DNA of 64,000 nt. Origin: Halapricum salinum (GTDB lineage Archaea; Halobacteriota; Halobacteria; Halobacteriales; Haloarculaceae). The notes below the pieces were generated by a model, which ran no database searches, was not told the DNA's origin, and worked only from the letters and a program-made list of their open reading frames with translations. The position numbers and the translations under genes are program-made. The stretch covers positions 240,887 through 304,886 of the forward strand of contig NZ_CP031310.1 in NCBI RefSeq assembly GCF_004799665.1, given 5' to 3'. Every line of letters starts with the position of its first letter. Positions within the stretch are counted from its first letter, which is position 1. Positions 20,128 to 28,853 of this stretch are shown here, piece by piece.

Positions 20128-20259
20128 GCGGTCGGTTCATTTACAGGCGATTGGCTGGGGTCGAATAAATCTTCGACACGCGTGATAATCCATCACATCG
20201 ATTACAGGCACAAGGAAAACTCGGACTGCGAGGTTTAGACGGCTCGCAGAAACCGAACG

Positions 20260-22389
20260 TTAGGTAGGAACTTCCACGGTAAGCGCCTCGTCGGTGGGCG
20301 ACCAGGTATGCTTGTTCTGCTCAGCGAGACCAACGTTTTGGAGGCGACTCAGAATCGAACCTACCTCGTTTCGCTCTGTACCGTTCGAATTTGGTTCTTT
20401 GAACGGTGAATCGGGAAGTTCGCACACATCCCCGTGGATGACACGACGAACCGCGCCGCCGGTGTTCTGTCGGAGTGCCTTGAGGACGAACTGTTCCTCC
20501 GCCGTCAGCTGGTCAATGGCGTCTGCAGGCTCTTCAACGCCGCCAAGACGTGTCTCAGGGGTCTCCCATTCTTCGAGAACGAACTCGATTATCGCCTCCT
20601 CACGGTCCTCGATATTTTCGACGGACCACTCGTCGTAGTTGTCCTGGATGTCCCACTGAACCCAGAGCTTCGACTTTACGTACCCTTCGTCGCGCTTTGT
20701 CTCGAACGCAGCGTTCCCCCATTTCGAGTTCCACGATCTGCTTGCCAACGTGAGGTTCCCGAGGCGGTGAATATATGCGTCGTACCGAGCTTCGGGACTT
20801 GGATAGTCGTCGGCATCCTGGATCGGGAGTTCGTCAGGGCTCTGTGGCCAGATGTGTTCGACTGTGTATTCGTTGCTCATTGCTTCCGAGAGCGTTGGTC
20901 CCCCACGTTCACCCTTCTCGTCAGCTCGGTGTGCGTTGTAGAAGTAGAAGAGGTACCGGAGATCCTGTGAGCTTGCTTTCGAGTAGAGGTCTGCAGCGGA
21001 CAAGGACCGTCGGAACTGGGAGTCGTCCTCGTATCGATTCATCAGGGAGACGACTTTGCTTACCCAGACATCGGCAGGGCTGTCCTTGCTGAGGTTCCGA
21101 GTGCGGACGTAGAGGCTGGATTCACCAGTGTGGCTTCGATGGTTGCCAATGGAGTAGACGCGGAAGATGTACGTCTCAATGGCGTTCAGGAGCTCCTGTC
21201 TTCCGTCCTCATCGAGGGTCGGCCAGGCTTTGAGGAGCAATGGGTAGAACTTCGTCGCATGACGCAGGCGATGTATCCGCTGGACAAGCGTCGAGATGTC
21301 GTCGTCGCCAGTACGGTCGAGTACTTTCGCTAACGCGTTGAACCCGCGCTCCAAGCTGTTGGTGTAGTCGCGGATGTATTCCAAGCACGCTTGAGGGTCT
21401 TCCCTTCGAAGCGTGCGGACGTGTTCTTTCAGTTCGGTGAGGAATGCGGGATCGCTGTACTCGTCGGAGTTCGACCAGTCGAAGTATGAGATGAAGTGGT
21501 ACCGCTGGACCGCATCGTCGCTGATGTCGGTGACGTACGGTGACTCCAGCATTGTCTGGTGATCGTTGTACATCTCTCCGAAGGACTGCCGGATGCGGCG
21601 AATGGTGGCTTGGGCCTCACCTTCGTTGTCAGCAGCGAGGTAGGCCATCCGCATCAGGAAGGACTTCGTCTTGTCGAACGTTGAGAGTGACCGGCCGCGG
21701 TCGTTGACGCTGTCGAAGATGAGTGTCGCCTTCTCCGGGTTGGCTGCGTCAACGACGTACACCATCAGTTCGAGTTCGAGGATGGTCTCCCAGAGCTGTT
21801 TGAGTTCGGTGGCGACGTCTACTGGATTAACATCAGGGGACGCAGTGAGAGCATCGAGTTGCTCGTCGAAGTATTCCTTCGCCTCGATCATCTTCCGCTG
21901 GGACGGGCGCTCCGGTTCGTGAACGTCGTGCCCGGTAAGCAGCCATTCGAGATACTTGTTGTCCTCCTCGTCAAGTAATTGGAGCTGGTAGATGTTGTCC
22001 TCAATGAGAAGCGTCTCGCGCATCTCTTCGACGTCACCGAGTATCTCGGCCTCGTGATCCGTCTCCGGTGCGATCTCTTCTAGACACTCCGTCATTGAGC
22101 GCACCAGCAGTGCAAGTGAGGTGAGGCGCTGTTGGCCATCGATAAGGAGGTTGATCGGTTTCTCTCTGGACGAGCCGTATCCACCAGTACTCCCGCCGCT
22201 TTCCGTTTCGTCCGTCTTCTGGATGATGATCGTCCCGAAGTAGTGCTGTTTGTCCGGCGGTAGCGTGTAGAGGTCAGTCCACAGGTCGTCCCACTCCGGC
22301 TCGGTCCACGAGTAGTACCGCTGATATTCCGGAACGTGGAACACCCCTGCTGTCGTCAGTTCTTCTAACGATTTCTTTCCCGATTCCAT
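20260..22389 (-). CDS. GmrSD-type DUF262/DUF1524 nuclease (type IV restriction-like)
   Basis: A 709-aa protein. The N-terminal DUF262 (ParB/Srx-like) domain shows VPEYQRYYSW at about 19-28 and IDGQQRLTSL at 83-92, the NTP-binding/hydrolysing core. The C-terminal DUF1524 His-Me finger shows VEHIWPQSP near 514, then HRLGNLTL and a downstream Asn, the complete HNH-type set. The tail after about 640 is an acidic helix plus a winged-helix-like end. Characterised relatives (GmrSD, BrxU, SspE) cut DNA with modified bases or phosphorothioates, or are inhibited by them. The gene is head-to-head with the HhH-GPD gene (103-bp gap), so shared control is possible. No methylase is adjacent. Confidence 0.9.
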   Translation of the reverse strand: MESGKKSLEELTTAGVFHVPEYQRYYSWTEPEWDDLWTDLYTLPPDKQHYFGTIIIQKTDETESGGSTGGYGSSREKPINLLIDGQQRLTSLALLVRSMTECLEEIAPETDHEAEILGDVEEMRETLLIEDNIYQLQLLDEEDNKYLEWLLTGHDVHEPERPSQRKMIEAKEYFDEQLDALTASPDVNPVDVATELKQLWETILELELMVYVVDAANPEKATLIFDSVNDRGRSLSTFDKTKSFLMRMAYLAADNEGEAQATIRRIRQSFGEMYNDHQTMLESPYVTDISDDAVQRYHFISYFDWSNSDEYSDPAFLTELKEHVRTLRREDPQACLEYIRDYTNSLERGFNALAKVLDRTGDDDISTLVQRIHRLRHATKFYPLLLKAWPTLDEDGRQELLNAIETYIFRVYSIGNHRSHTGESSLYVRTRNLSKDSPADVWVSKVVSLMNRYEDDSQFRRSLSAADLYSKASSQDLRYLFYFYNAHRADEKGERGGPTLSEAMSNEYTVEHIWPQSPDELPIQDADDYPSPEARYDAYIHRLGNLTLASRSWNSKWGNAAFETKRDEGYVKSKLWVQWDIQDNYDEWSVENIEDREEAIIEFVLEEWETPETRLGGVEEPADAIDQLTAEEQFVLKALRQNTGGAVRRVIHGDVCELPDSPFKEPNSNGTERNEVGSILSRLQNVGLAEQNKHTWSPTDEALTVEVPT

Positions 22390-22492
22390 ACACCTGATTG
22401 CTCAGAGAAGGCAGAAAGTTCCTGTGGGAATCACGCTACTGGAGTTGAAACATCCTCAACAGAGTTTTCGGCAGTGCATATGACGGATACAT

Positions 22493-23290
22493 ATGGCTCA
22501 GGTCGAATGGACGTTCTCGGACGAGGAGATAGGCAACGTTCTTGAGATAATCGCCAACCAAGAAGACGATCCATTTGTGCAGAAACGACGGGAACAGAAC
22601 GTGTCCAAAGCCGATATCGAAATCACTCCGGATCAGTTCTGGGATGCGCATCTCGCAGCACTACTCACCTCCCAGCAGCGCTCGGGACCGGACAGTCACG
22701 TCTCCAAATTTCTGAAGAACAAAATTCAGACGGTGAGTCTCGATCAGTGTCGGGATGTCGATGACGTCAGCGGATTCGTTTCTGAGACGCTCGAAGAACA
22801 CGGAGGGATTCGGTACTACAACAACATCGGTGACGCCTGTGAGACGAATCTCGAACGTCTGGACTCTGGCGGGTGGGACGAACTGTGGAGTGAACTGGAG
22901 CTGTTACGGGAGGCACGAACGCGAGAGCCGAAAGCCGGTGATCCGGGGACGGAGCGTGAAGCAGCGACTTACCTGTCCGAACGACTCGCTGGTGATGGAC
23001 TCCACAGAGTGGGATCGAAGCAAGCGCGGAACGTCCTCCAGATTCTCGGTCTAACGAGGTTCGAGATTCCACTCGACTCTCGTATCACGAAATGGCTGAA
23101 CAAGAACTTCGATCTTCCCTACCACATTTCCGGGTCAGGACTCAGCACGCCGGAGTATTACCACTTCATCATGGACATCGTTCAAGACGGCTGTGCAACA
23201 GCCGATGTGCTCCCCTGTGTCTTCGACGCCGCAGTGTTCTCAAGCTACGATACGAACTGGACAGAGAGTGATGCCGATGCGATCTTCTAA
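22493..23290 (+). CDS. HhH-GPD (OGG/AGOG-like) DNA glycosylase-like protein
   Basis: A 265-aa protein. An N-terminal helix with LLTSQQRSG (58-65) matches the start of the HhH-GPD fold. The hairpin reads HRVGSKQARNVLQILG (171-186) with Lys176 where OGG1 has its catalytic lysine, followed by EIPLDSRITKWLNK with Asp195 at the conserved catalytic aspartate. Both residues of a bifunctional glycosylase/AP lyase are thus present. There is no Fe-S cluster of the MutY/Nth type. It is divergent from the GmrSD-like gene, which also belongs to a family that recognises altered bases. Base repair or attack on modified invader DNA are both possible. In-frame after its stop lies a remnant of another gene (23291-23374). 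Confidence 0.8.
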   Translation: MAQVEWTFSDEEIGNVLEIIANQEDDPFVQKRREQNVSKADIEITPDQFWDAHLAALLTSQQRSGPDSHVSKFLKNKIQTVSLDQCRDVDDVSGFVSETLEEHGGIRYYNNIGDACETNLERLDSGGWDELWSELELLREARTREPKAGDPGTEREAATYLSERLAGDGLHRVGSKQARNVLQILGLTRFEIPLDSRITKWLNKNFDLPYHISGSGLSTPEYYHFIMDIVQDGCATADVLPCVFDAAVFSSYDTNWTESDADAIF

Positions 23291-23374
23291 GAGGCATTAT
23301 ACGACACCGTTGCCGATCACCGCGGCTGCAGAACTCCGCACCTAGATTACGCAGCGGAGGTGACGCTCACAGAC
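23291..23374 (+). pseudogene. Remnant of the 3' end of a 16011-16745-like gene
   Basis: Directly after the stop of the HhH-GPD gene, and in the same frame, 28 codons encode a diverged copy of the last 28 residues of the 244-aa protein (19 identical, for example EALYD-V-DHR...TPHL-Y...EVTL-D). No start and no upstream part of that gene remain. The frame then runs on without the expected stop. This is a duplication or recombination scar inside the island. Confidence 0.75.
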
Positions 23375-23473
23375 GAACAAGCCGGACGACATGCTGTGGT
23401 GGGATTTTGCTCACAGACTGGATCGACAATAGCACGAAGTATTACGGCTGACGAGACAACCTATGCTTCTCTC

Positions 23474-25360
23474 TCAGTTCTGGCTACAGTATTCATGAAT
23501 ATGTTCCATAATATCGACAATCTTGGATGGGTGTTCCACGTCATCTAATCTCCCCATCTTAAGCCCTATGTTCGGTTTAGTCACACTGGGACAGTCTTGG
23601 AGATTCCGCGCGCAACCAGTTTGAATGGTGTCAACGATTTTTCCACTCGGTTTTTCCGCCTCGTCTACTGACTGGAAATGGACTTCATCCCAGTCATTGC
23701 CATCCGCACGTGGCCAATGTTCTTCAGCGAGTCGGGCTAAGTCGTCCTTCTCCCACGTGTCTTCAAGTTCCTTGTCACCGATCCAGACGAGTTCTGGCTC
23801 CGAACCTCCGACTTCATACATATCTTCAAGATGGTCTTCAAGAGTATCCTCAGAATAGGTCCGCTCTTTCGCGTCGGAATCCAGGATAACGAACGTTCGT
23901 GCTCGCCCACTGTCCTGAAGGCGCTCAAGGGTTTTTACGATATGGCCACACCCCTGACTATCCCAGACTTGAACGCCATCCTCTACGAGGGTGCTACCGG
24001 TGACTTGGTGGTATAATTCTTCGATATATTTGTGTTCAGTTGCTCCCTCTACGACAATCATCGCCCGTTCAAGATAGACCCAGCTAGCAGAAAGACCCAG
24101 GCCTGCCATGATGTTGCCCATGAAATCCTCAGCCTCTGCTTCGTCCTTTGAAACTAGCGGCGCTCGCTCGTCGTTGGTATCCACTTCTTCAGGGAGATAT
24201 ACTACTTCGTGTAAGGGAGTCCCATCGACCATAATCAAACTATGAGTCGAGACGATACACTGGGAGAGATAACTATCTTCATCTGAGATGTCGCTCCGGA
24301 GAAGATTGATCAGCCTCCGTTGGACGTCAAAATGGAGGCGATGGTCCGGTTCGTCCATCGTCCGGATGACGGATTCTTTTCCTTCGTTGGCCTCTGCGCT
24401 CCATTCAAGCATCGAGAGGGCCGAACGGGCATTAGTTCCGCCACCCAGTTCTTGAAGCGGAATCTGTTCACCATCTCGGCGAAGCACGATATTGGAGAGA
24501 TCTGCCCCGTTGACAAAACTCCAATCAGGATCTACTGTGATCTGGTCCAGACCGGGGAGGTATCGCTCCATCCTGTCGGAAAGGCTTTCGAGTCGTTCGT
24601 TAAGCGCATCCGTCGCCTGTTCTTCAATTTCGACAAGCTCGTCAACTCCCGTTTTTTCACCATCCTCATCCTCGGCATAGAGGAACGATTTGGTTTCTTG
24701 ACGGAGTAGTTTTGAGAGTAACTTGATTGGACTGTCTACATCCTCGGTATCGATTTGCTCACTGGCTGGAGCTAAACGACCGAATTCTCTGGTTCCGCAA
24801 GAGATCCAATCAAGACAGGTGTCTTCGGGATTTTCGAGGATCTCAGCCTTCAATTCTTCAAACTGTTCTTCCCGCTCATCAGCGTTGCTTCCTGGCTCAA
24901 TATCGTAATCCTCCAAAATCTCCTTTTCGCCATCCGCATAATAATCCCATTCGTGGAGCCGTTCATCTTCCGGAACCCGCTCTCGGAGATAGTGGTCTGG
25001 AGACTCCAGATAAACATCCTCTTCTGAATCCCCAGTCACTTCCCATTCGATCTTCAGCCCTGCAGCATCGCCCTCCTCAAGATTGGCACGATCTGCCAGA
25101 TCGTCCGGCGGGTTTTCAATGATCGCCTCGATTGAGGCGTCGGGTGCTCTTCCGGTGTCTCGTGTCACATCACGCCGGATCTGCTTAATGTCTAGACTCG
25201 AATGATCGCATACAGTCTGTAATGCCTCCAAGAGAGTGGTTTTTCCGGCGTCGTTAGGGCCCACTAAGAGTGTGAACGGGGTTAGCTGGAGTGTTAAGTC
25301 CTCAAATTTCCCGATGTTCTCAACCGAGAGTCGTGAAACGTGAGTCCGTCCATCACTCAC
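23474..25360 (-). CDS. OLD-family nuclease: ABC-type ATPase plus TOPRIM
   Basis: A 628-aa protein. N-terminal ABC ATPase: Walker A GPNDAGKTT at 34-42, an ELGGGTNARSAL signature-like segment, Walker B around VIRTMDEPDHRLH, and switch IVSTHS. The C-terminal TOPRIM begins near 435 (MIVVEGATEH, catalytic Glu) and has VILDSDA near 491-497 (DxD). Coiled-coil helices lie between. This is the order of OLD and of Gabija GajA; there is no UvrD-type GajB next to it, so I do not call Gabija. The KTSC gene lies 52 bp upstream on the same strand and may be co-transcribed. OLD proteins act as metal-dependent DNases, often anti-phage. Confidence 0.9.
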   Translation of the reverse strand: MSDGRTHVSRLSVENIGKFEDLTLQLTPFTLLVGPNDAGKTTLLEALQTVCDHSSLDIKQIRRDVTRDTGRAPDASIEAIIENPPDDLADRANLEEGDAAGLKIEWEVTGDSEEDVYLESPDHYLRERVPEDERLHEWDYYADGEKEILEDYDIEPGSNADEREEQFEELKAEILENPEDTCLDWISCGTREFGRLAPASEQIDTEDVDSPIKLLSKLLRQETKSFLYAEDEDGEKTGVDELVEIEEQATDALNERLESLSDRMERYLPGLDQITVDPDWSFVNGADLSNIVLRRDGEQIPLQELGGGTNARSALSMLEWSAEANEGKESVIRTMDEPDHRLHFDVQRRLINLLRSDISDEDSYLSQCIVSTHSLIMVDGTPLHEVVYLPEEVDTNDERAPLVSKDEAEAEDFMGNIMAGLGLSASWVYLERAMIVVEGATEHKYIEELYHQVTGSTLVEDGVQVWDSQGCGHIVKTLERLQDSGRARTFVILDSDAKERTYSEDTLEDHLEDMYEVGGSEPELVWIGDKELEDTWEKDDLARLAEEHWPRADGNDWDEVHFQSVDEAEKPSGKIVDTIQTGCARNLQDCPSVTKPNIGLKMGRLDDVEHPSKIVDIMEHIHEYCSQN

Positions 25361-25412
25361 AGCTCCGCCCTCTCGATTCGAAAATCTTGGCTACGGACTA
25401 AATTGACACGCA

Positions 25413-25625
25413 TTATTTGACCTGATCGTATCGGTATTTATCTTCGATATTCCGATGGAAGTATTTCCCGTGCGAACCGGCGTTCATGAGTTCCTGGTGA
25501 ATGCGCTGGGGGACATCAAAATACTGGTAGACTCTTCCACCGTGGAACTCAATCTCTAGAACCTGATTCGACTCGTCGTACCCTACACTGCTGAGGTTAC
25601 TTGAGGAGACGGGGACCCGATTCAT
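25413..25625 (-). CDS. KTSC-domain small protein
   Basis: A 70-aa protein. It shows the KTSC pattern: a start with SSNLSSVGYD, then a beta hairpin LEIEFHGGRVYQYFDVP, then a helix and HGKYFHRNIEDKY. KTSC proteins are small RNA- or DNA-binding-like domains, often fused to tRNA/ribosome proteins or encoded in mobile DNA. It lies between herA (61 bp upstream) and the OLD gene (52 bp downstream), all leftward, so it may be the end of the mre11-to-OLD transcript. Function in this setting is unknown. Confidence 0.85.
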   Translation of the reverse strand: MNRVPVSSSNLSSVGYDESNQVLEIEFHGGRVYQYFDVPQRIHQELMNAGSHGKYFHRNIEDKYRYDQVK

Positions 25626-25686
25626 ACTGCATTATGTGGCAGAATAGTCATTTAGTTCTATCCATTAAATGACGATTCGTCTAGCC

Positions 25687-27567
25687 TCAGTTGCTGTGTT
25701 GGGTGAGGCAGTAGGGGAGTCCTTTGACTTCGACGGCTTCGACGTCTGGGGCTTTGATGACGGCTTGGCCTTTGCCGTATTTTTGGAGGTCTTGTTCGTA
25801 GCCGCGGGGGATAGAGGGGACTTTGGTGATGACTTCTTCGCGGAGACCGAGGAAGATGTTGGTGTTGGTTTGTTTGAGGATGTCACCGTCGATGTCTTCG
25901 GGGTTTTGGGTGATCATGAAGAGGCCGAGTTTGTCTTTGCGGCCTTGTTTGACGGCGTCACGAGCGCGGTTGACGATGTATTGTTCCCGGAGAGTGTTGG
26001 GGTCGGAGACGTAGTTGTGGGCTTCGTCAACGGCGACGAGGAGTGGAGTGTCTTTGACGTTGGGATCGACGTTGTAGTCGTCGATTTTGTTGTCGATGAT
26101 GTAGGAAAGGATGGAGAGGACGGTGAGTTCTTCTTTTGCCCCGTGGAGGTGACTGGTTGGGATGACAGTGACTTGGCCTTCGCGGAACACGGCGTTTGAC
26201 ACGTCGGGGAGGGGGTTTGTGCCGTGGTCGAAGACGTCGCGGTAGGCGGCGTCGGTGACGCGACGCATGATTGCGCTCCACGTACCGTCCTCGATATTGT
26301 ACCGCTGACGAAGAGGACTCTCTGAATCCTCGTTAGTGCGGAGGTACTGGAGGAAGTTGTCGTACGTCGGCGCATCAGTATCGTCAAAGTAGGCTTGGAT
26401 ACAGTTTTCGAGGGCTCCGCGTGTGACTTCCGTCGGTGTGTACGGCATGAGGAGTTGCGGGCGGTGTTCAACGAGGGAGAACGGGATCGTCAGGTTCCGG
26501 CTTTCTCCGGTTGTCGGTGCGTTGGTGTTCCCGATGTCCGGGATGAATGTCTCGAAGTTATCGATACCGCCAACCTCGATACCTTGCCGTTCGAGTCGCT
26601 GAACGAGTTCGTCCTCGTCACGAAGTTCGGGGTTGCCGTTCCGCATTTCGGAGTACTCGTTTTCGGGATCGAGGATGACGAGGTTGAGGCGGCTGTGTTC
26701 GGTGTCGCCGGTCTGGTGGTTCTCTATCGGGTACCGCTTGTCCGTGGCGAACTGTCGGAGTAGGTTCTTCGTGAAGTGTGTCTTGCCCTTCCCGGTGGAG
26801 CCGGCAACGAGAGTGTGCCGGAAGATCGCGGGTTCGCCAGATTCTATTTCCTCAGTAACGGGGTCGATGCCGGGGTTGTTGATGAAGTAGGGGAGCGGGT
26901 CGCCGTCAACGGTCATGCGGTCACCGCCAACGGAGAGGTAGCCGGCGAACACACCGTCTTGTGGGATGTTGAGGCCGGTGCGGAGATACTCCTCGTCAAG
27001 GGAGAACGCGACAGGCGTGTTGGGTTTCGGGATTTTGTTGACGATGCTGCGTTCGAGTCCGTCATCGGTTGAGGAGATGATGGCGATGGGTTCGAGTTCG
27101 GCGACGAGGACGAACTCTGTCTCGTCGAGGGCGTGGACTGACGCGATCCGGTTGTGGGTGTCCGATTTGTCGTCGAGTTCCGTGTAGGGTTCGTATCGGA
27201 GCCCATCGACGACGGCGAACAGTTCGTCAGCTTGCTCGGTTGGGTCTGACCCAGGGTATGGGATTTGGACGTAATCGCCGACGCGGACGTCATCACGGCA
27301 GTCGGTTTTCACGAACGCGTTGACGGTATACTCGCTACGCGTGACGTGGATTTCTTCACTGGCAACGACGTGTCCGAGTTCGTCCTCGTCGGCGTCAGTC
27401 AGCGAGTTCGGAACCGTCGTTTCTGGGACGGTGGTCTGATCGTCCGTCTCCCTGTCTGTAGTGTCCGTCTCGTTATCGGTGGGTTCGTCGGTGCCGGTGT
27501 CGGCACTCGTTGATTCGTCGTTACTGACGGGATCGCGGTCGAGGATGTCGTCTGTGTTGTCGCTCAT
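25687..27567 (-). CDS. herA: HerA-like hexameric DNA translocase
   Basis: A 626-aa protein. A long acidic Thr/Asp-rich N-terminal tail (about 70 residues) precedes the HAS-barrel-like region. Walker A AGSTGKGKTHF lies at about 253-264; Walker B VAVDEAHNYV at about 505-514; an arginine-finger region (NRARDAVKQGRKD) and ITQNPEDID follow. HerA pumps DNA and works with the NurA nuclease. Start and nurA stop overlap by 1 nt. The 3' half uses A-ending codons (AAA, CAA, GAA) and C-ending wobble unusually strictly compared with the neighbouring OLD gene, which suggests a separate origin or recombination. Fourth gene of the mre11-rad50-nurA-herA operon. Confidence 0.93.
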   Translation of the reverse strand: MSDNTDDILDRDPVSNDESTSADTGTDEPTDNETDTTDRETDDQTTVPETTVPNSLTDADEDELGHVVASEEIHVTRSEYTVNAFVKTDCRDDVRVGDYVQIPYPGSDPTEQADELFAVVDGLRYEPYTELDDKSDTHNRIASVHALDETEFVLVAELEPIAIISSTDDGLERSIVNKIPKPNTPVAFSLDEEYLRTGLNIPQDGVFAGYLSVGGDRMTVDGDPLPYFINNPGIDPVTEEIESGEPAIFRHTLVAGSTGKGKTHFTKNLLRQFATDKRYPIENHQTGDTEHSRLNLVILDPENEYSEMRNGNPELRDEDELVQRLERQGIEVGGIDNFETFIPDIGNTNAPTTGESRNLTIPFSLVEHRPQLLMPYTPTEVTRGALENCIQAYFDDTDAPTYDNFLQYLRTNEDSESPLRQRYNIEDGTWSAIMRRVTDAAYRDVFDHGTNPLPDVSNAVFREGQVTVIPTSHLHGAKEELTVLSILSYIIDNKIDDYNVDPNVKDTPLLVAVDEAHNYVSDPNTLREQYIVNRARDAVKQGRKDKLGLFMITQNPEDIDGDILKQTNTNIFLGLREEVITKVPSIPRGYEQDLQKYGKGQAVIKAPDVEAVEVKGLPYCLTQHSN

Positions 27568-28853
27568 TATTGGAGTTGGGTGTCGGGTGCTTGTTCGATG
27601 TCGTTCCAGCGGCCGTCCCAGTTGTAGTCGTGGGCGTAGTCGGCGGTCGTGAGGAAGTCCCGGATTGTGTCCCGGTTGTCACGGCTGATCCGGGCGATCC
27701 GGTCGGCGCGCCCGACGGCCTGTGGGACGTCCTGGGTCTGCGCAATCTCTTTCAGGACTTTGTACTGGATCTGGTTGCGGGTCTGTTCGTCGTTGATCAT
27801 GAGCCGCGGTGTTTCCACGCGGAGTACGTCACCGGTTTTCGGGAGTCGGACGTAGAAGAACGCTCGTCGGTAGTCTTCGGGGTCTCCGTGTGATAGGTTG
27901 TCGCTGTACGGTTCTAGGAGTTCGAACGATTGGCCGTCAACAGGGGCTTGCTTGTGGACAAACCATGACGTGTACGTGAGGTGTTCGAGGCTGTCGTCGC
28001 GTAACACTTCGGCGACGAACTGATGGTCGCGTGTCCACGGGACATCGAGCTGCCCACCGTGGTCGTTCGTCACGTGATTCGCGGCGAGTTTCGCGTCCAG
28101 GGCATCGAGGAGTTGACTGATCGTGGAGGTCTTCACGACGCCGATGACTGGATACCCGTGTTCGTACTGGGTGTCGATGACGTCGATATAGTTCCGAATG
28201 ATCTCGTCGGGCTTGTTCCATGCGCCGGCGGGTGTAGTGCGGCCGACTTGGTCAAGAAGAACCCAGTAGAGGATGCCAAGCGGGTAGACTGCACCGTCGA
28301 TGAACAGTAAGCCATCAAGATCGTCAACGTGAGTCGCGGCGTGAGTACTCTCTGCAAGGCCTTGCGCGGCGCTGGCAACTGACTTTGAGAGAGTCGCAGA
28401 GCGATCTGTCGGTGGGAACTGCACGACTTCGCCGGTGACGCGATCGGCTTCGAACTGTTCGGCGTGGAGCGTGCTTTCGCTGTCTGCGAGGTACACGACC
28501 GTTTCGACAGTGCCGGTCTCCTCGATTCGCTTATCGGTGTCAGCGCCGGCGACGCCGAGCTTGGCGTACGCGGTGTCCACGATGAGTCCGTTGTTGAACT
28601 CCAACGGGCGAGTGGTGCTGGCATCGAGCCCATAGGTCGGTGTCCCCCACGGGTCGCCGGTCCACGTGCCGAGTTCGTCGATCCGCGTCTTCTGGTAGGT
28701 CGGGTCACCGAGTGTGGTGACGCGTCCACCGTCCTGTGAGAGGTGCTCGAAGAGCCGGCGGGCGTAGTTGGCTTGTGGGGTGACATCGCGCGGAATGTTC
28801 GTGTCGATGTGGTCGAAGATGTCTTCGACGATGCTGAGTGCGTTCGTGTCCAT
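27567..28853 (-). CDS. nurA: NurA-like nuclease
   Basis: Start at the ATG at 28851-28853 (428 aa), overlapping the rad50 stop as TGATG. NurA acidic positions are visible: TYGLDASTTR (first Asp), a hydrophobic strand with VVYLADSES, and LLFIDGAVYP (second Asp), then VIGVVKTS. NurA is a 5'-3' exonuclease/endonuclease that resects ends inside a HerA hexamer. The acidic C-terminus ends IEQAPDTQLQ. The 1-nt overlaps on both sides support a fixed complex with HerA. It is longer than common thermophile NurA (about 340 aa), mostly through acidic insertions. Confidence 0.88.
   Translation of the reverse strand: MDTNALSIVEDIFDHIDTNIPRDVTPQANYARRLFEHLSQDGGRVTTLGDPTYQKTRIDELGTWTGDPWGTPTYGLDASTTRPLEFNNGLIVDTAYAKLGVAGADTDKRIEETGTVETVVYLADSESTLHAEQFEADRVTGEVVQFPPTDRSATLSKSVASAAQGLAESTHAATHVDDLDGLLFIDGAVYPLGILYWVLLDQVGRTTPAGAWNKPDEIIRNYIDVIDTQYEHGYPVIGVVKTSTISQLLDALDAKLAANHVTNDHGGQLDVPWTRDHQFVAEVLRDDSLEHLTYTSWFVHKQAPVDGQSFELLEPYSDNLSHGDPEDYRRAFFYVRLPKTGDVLRVETPRLMINDEQTRNQIQYKVLKEIAQTQDVPQAVGRADRIARISRDNRDTIRDFLTTADYAHDYNWDGRWNDIEQAPDTQLQ

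Noticed and set aside
23474-25360. Gabija GajA call for the OLD gene
   Set aside because: No UvrD-type GajB helicase beside it; OLD family is the safer label.
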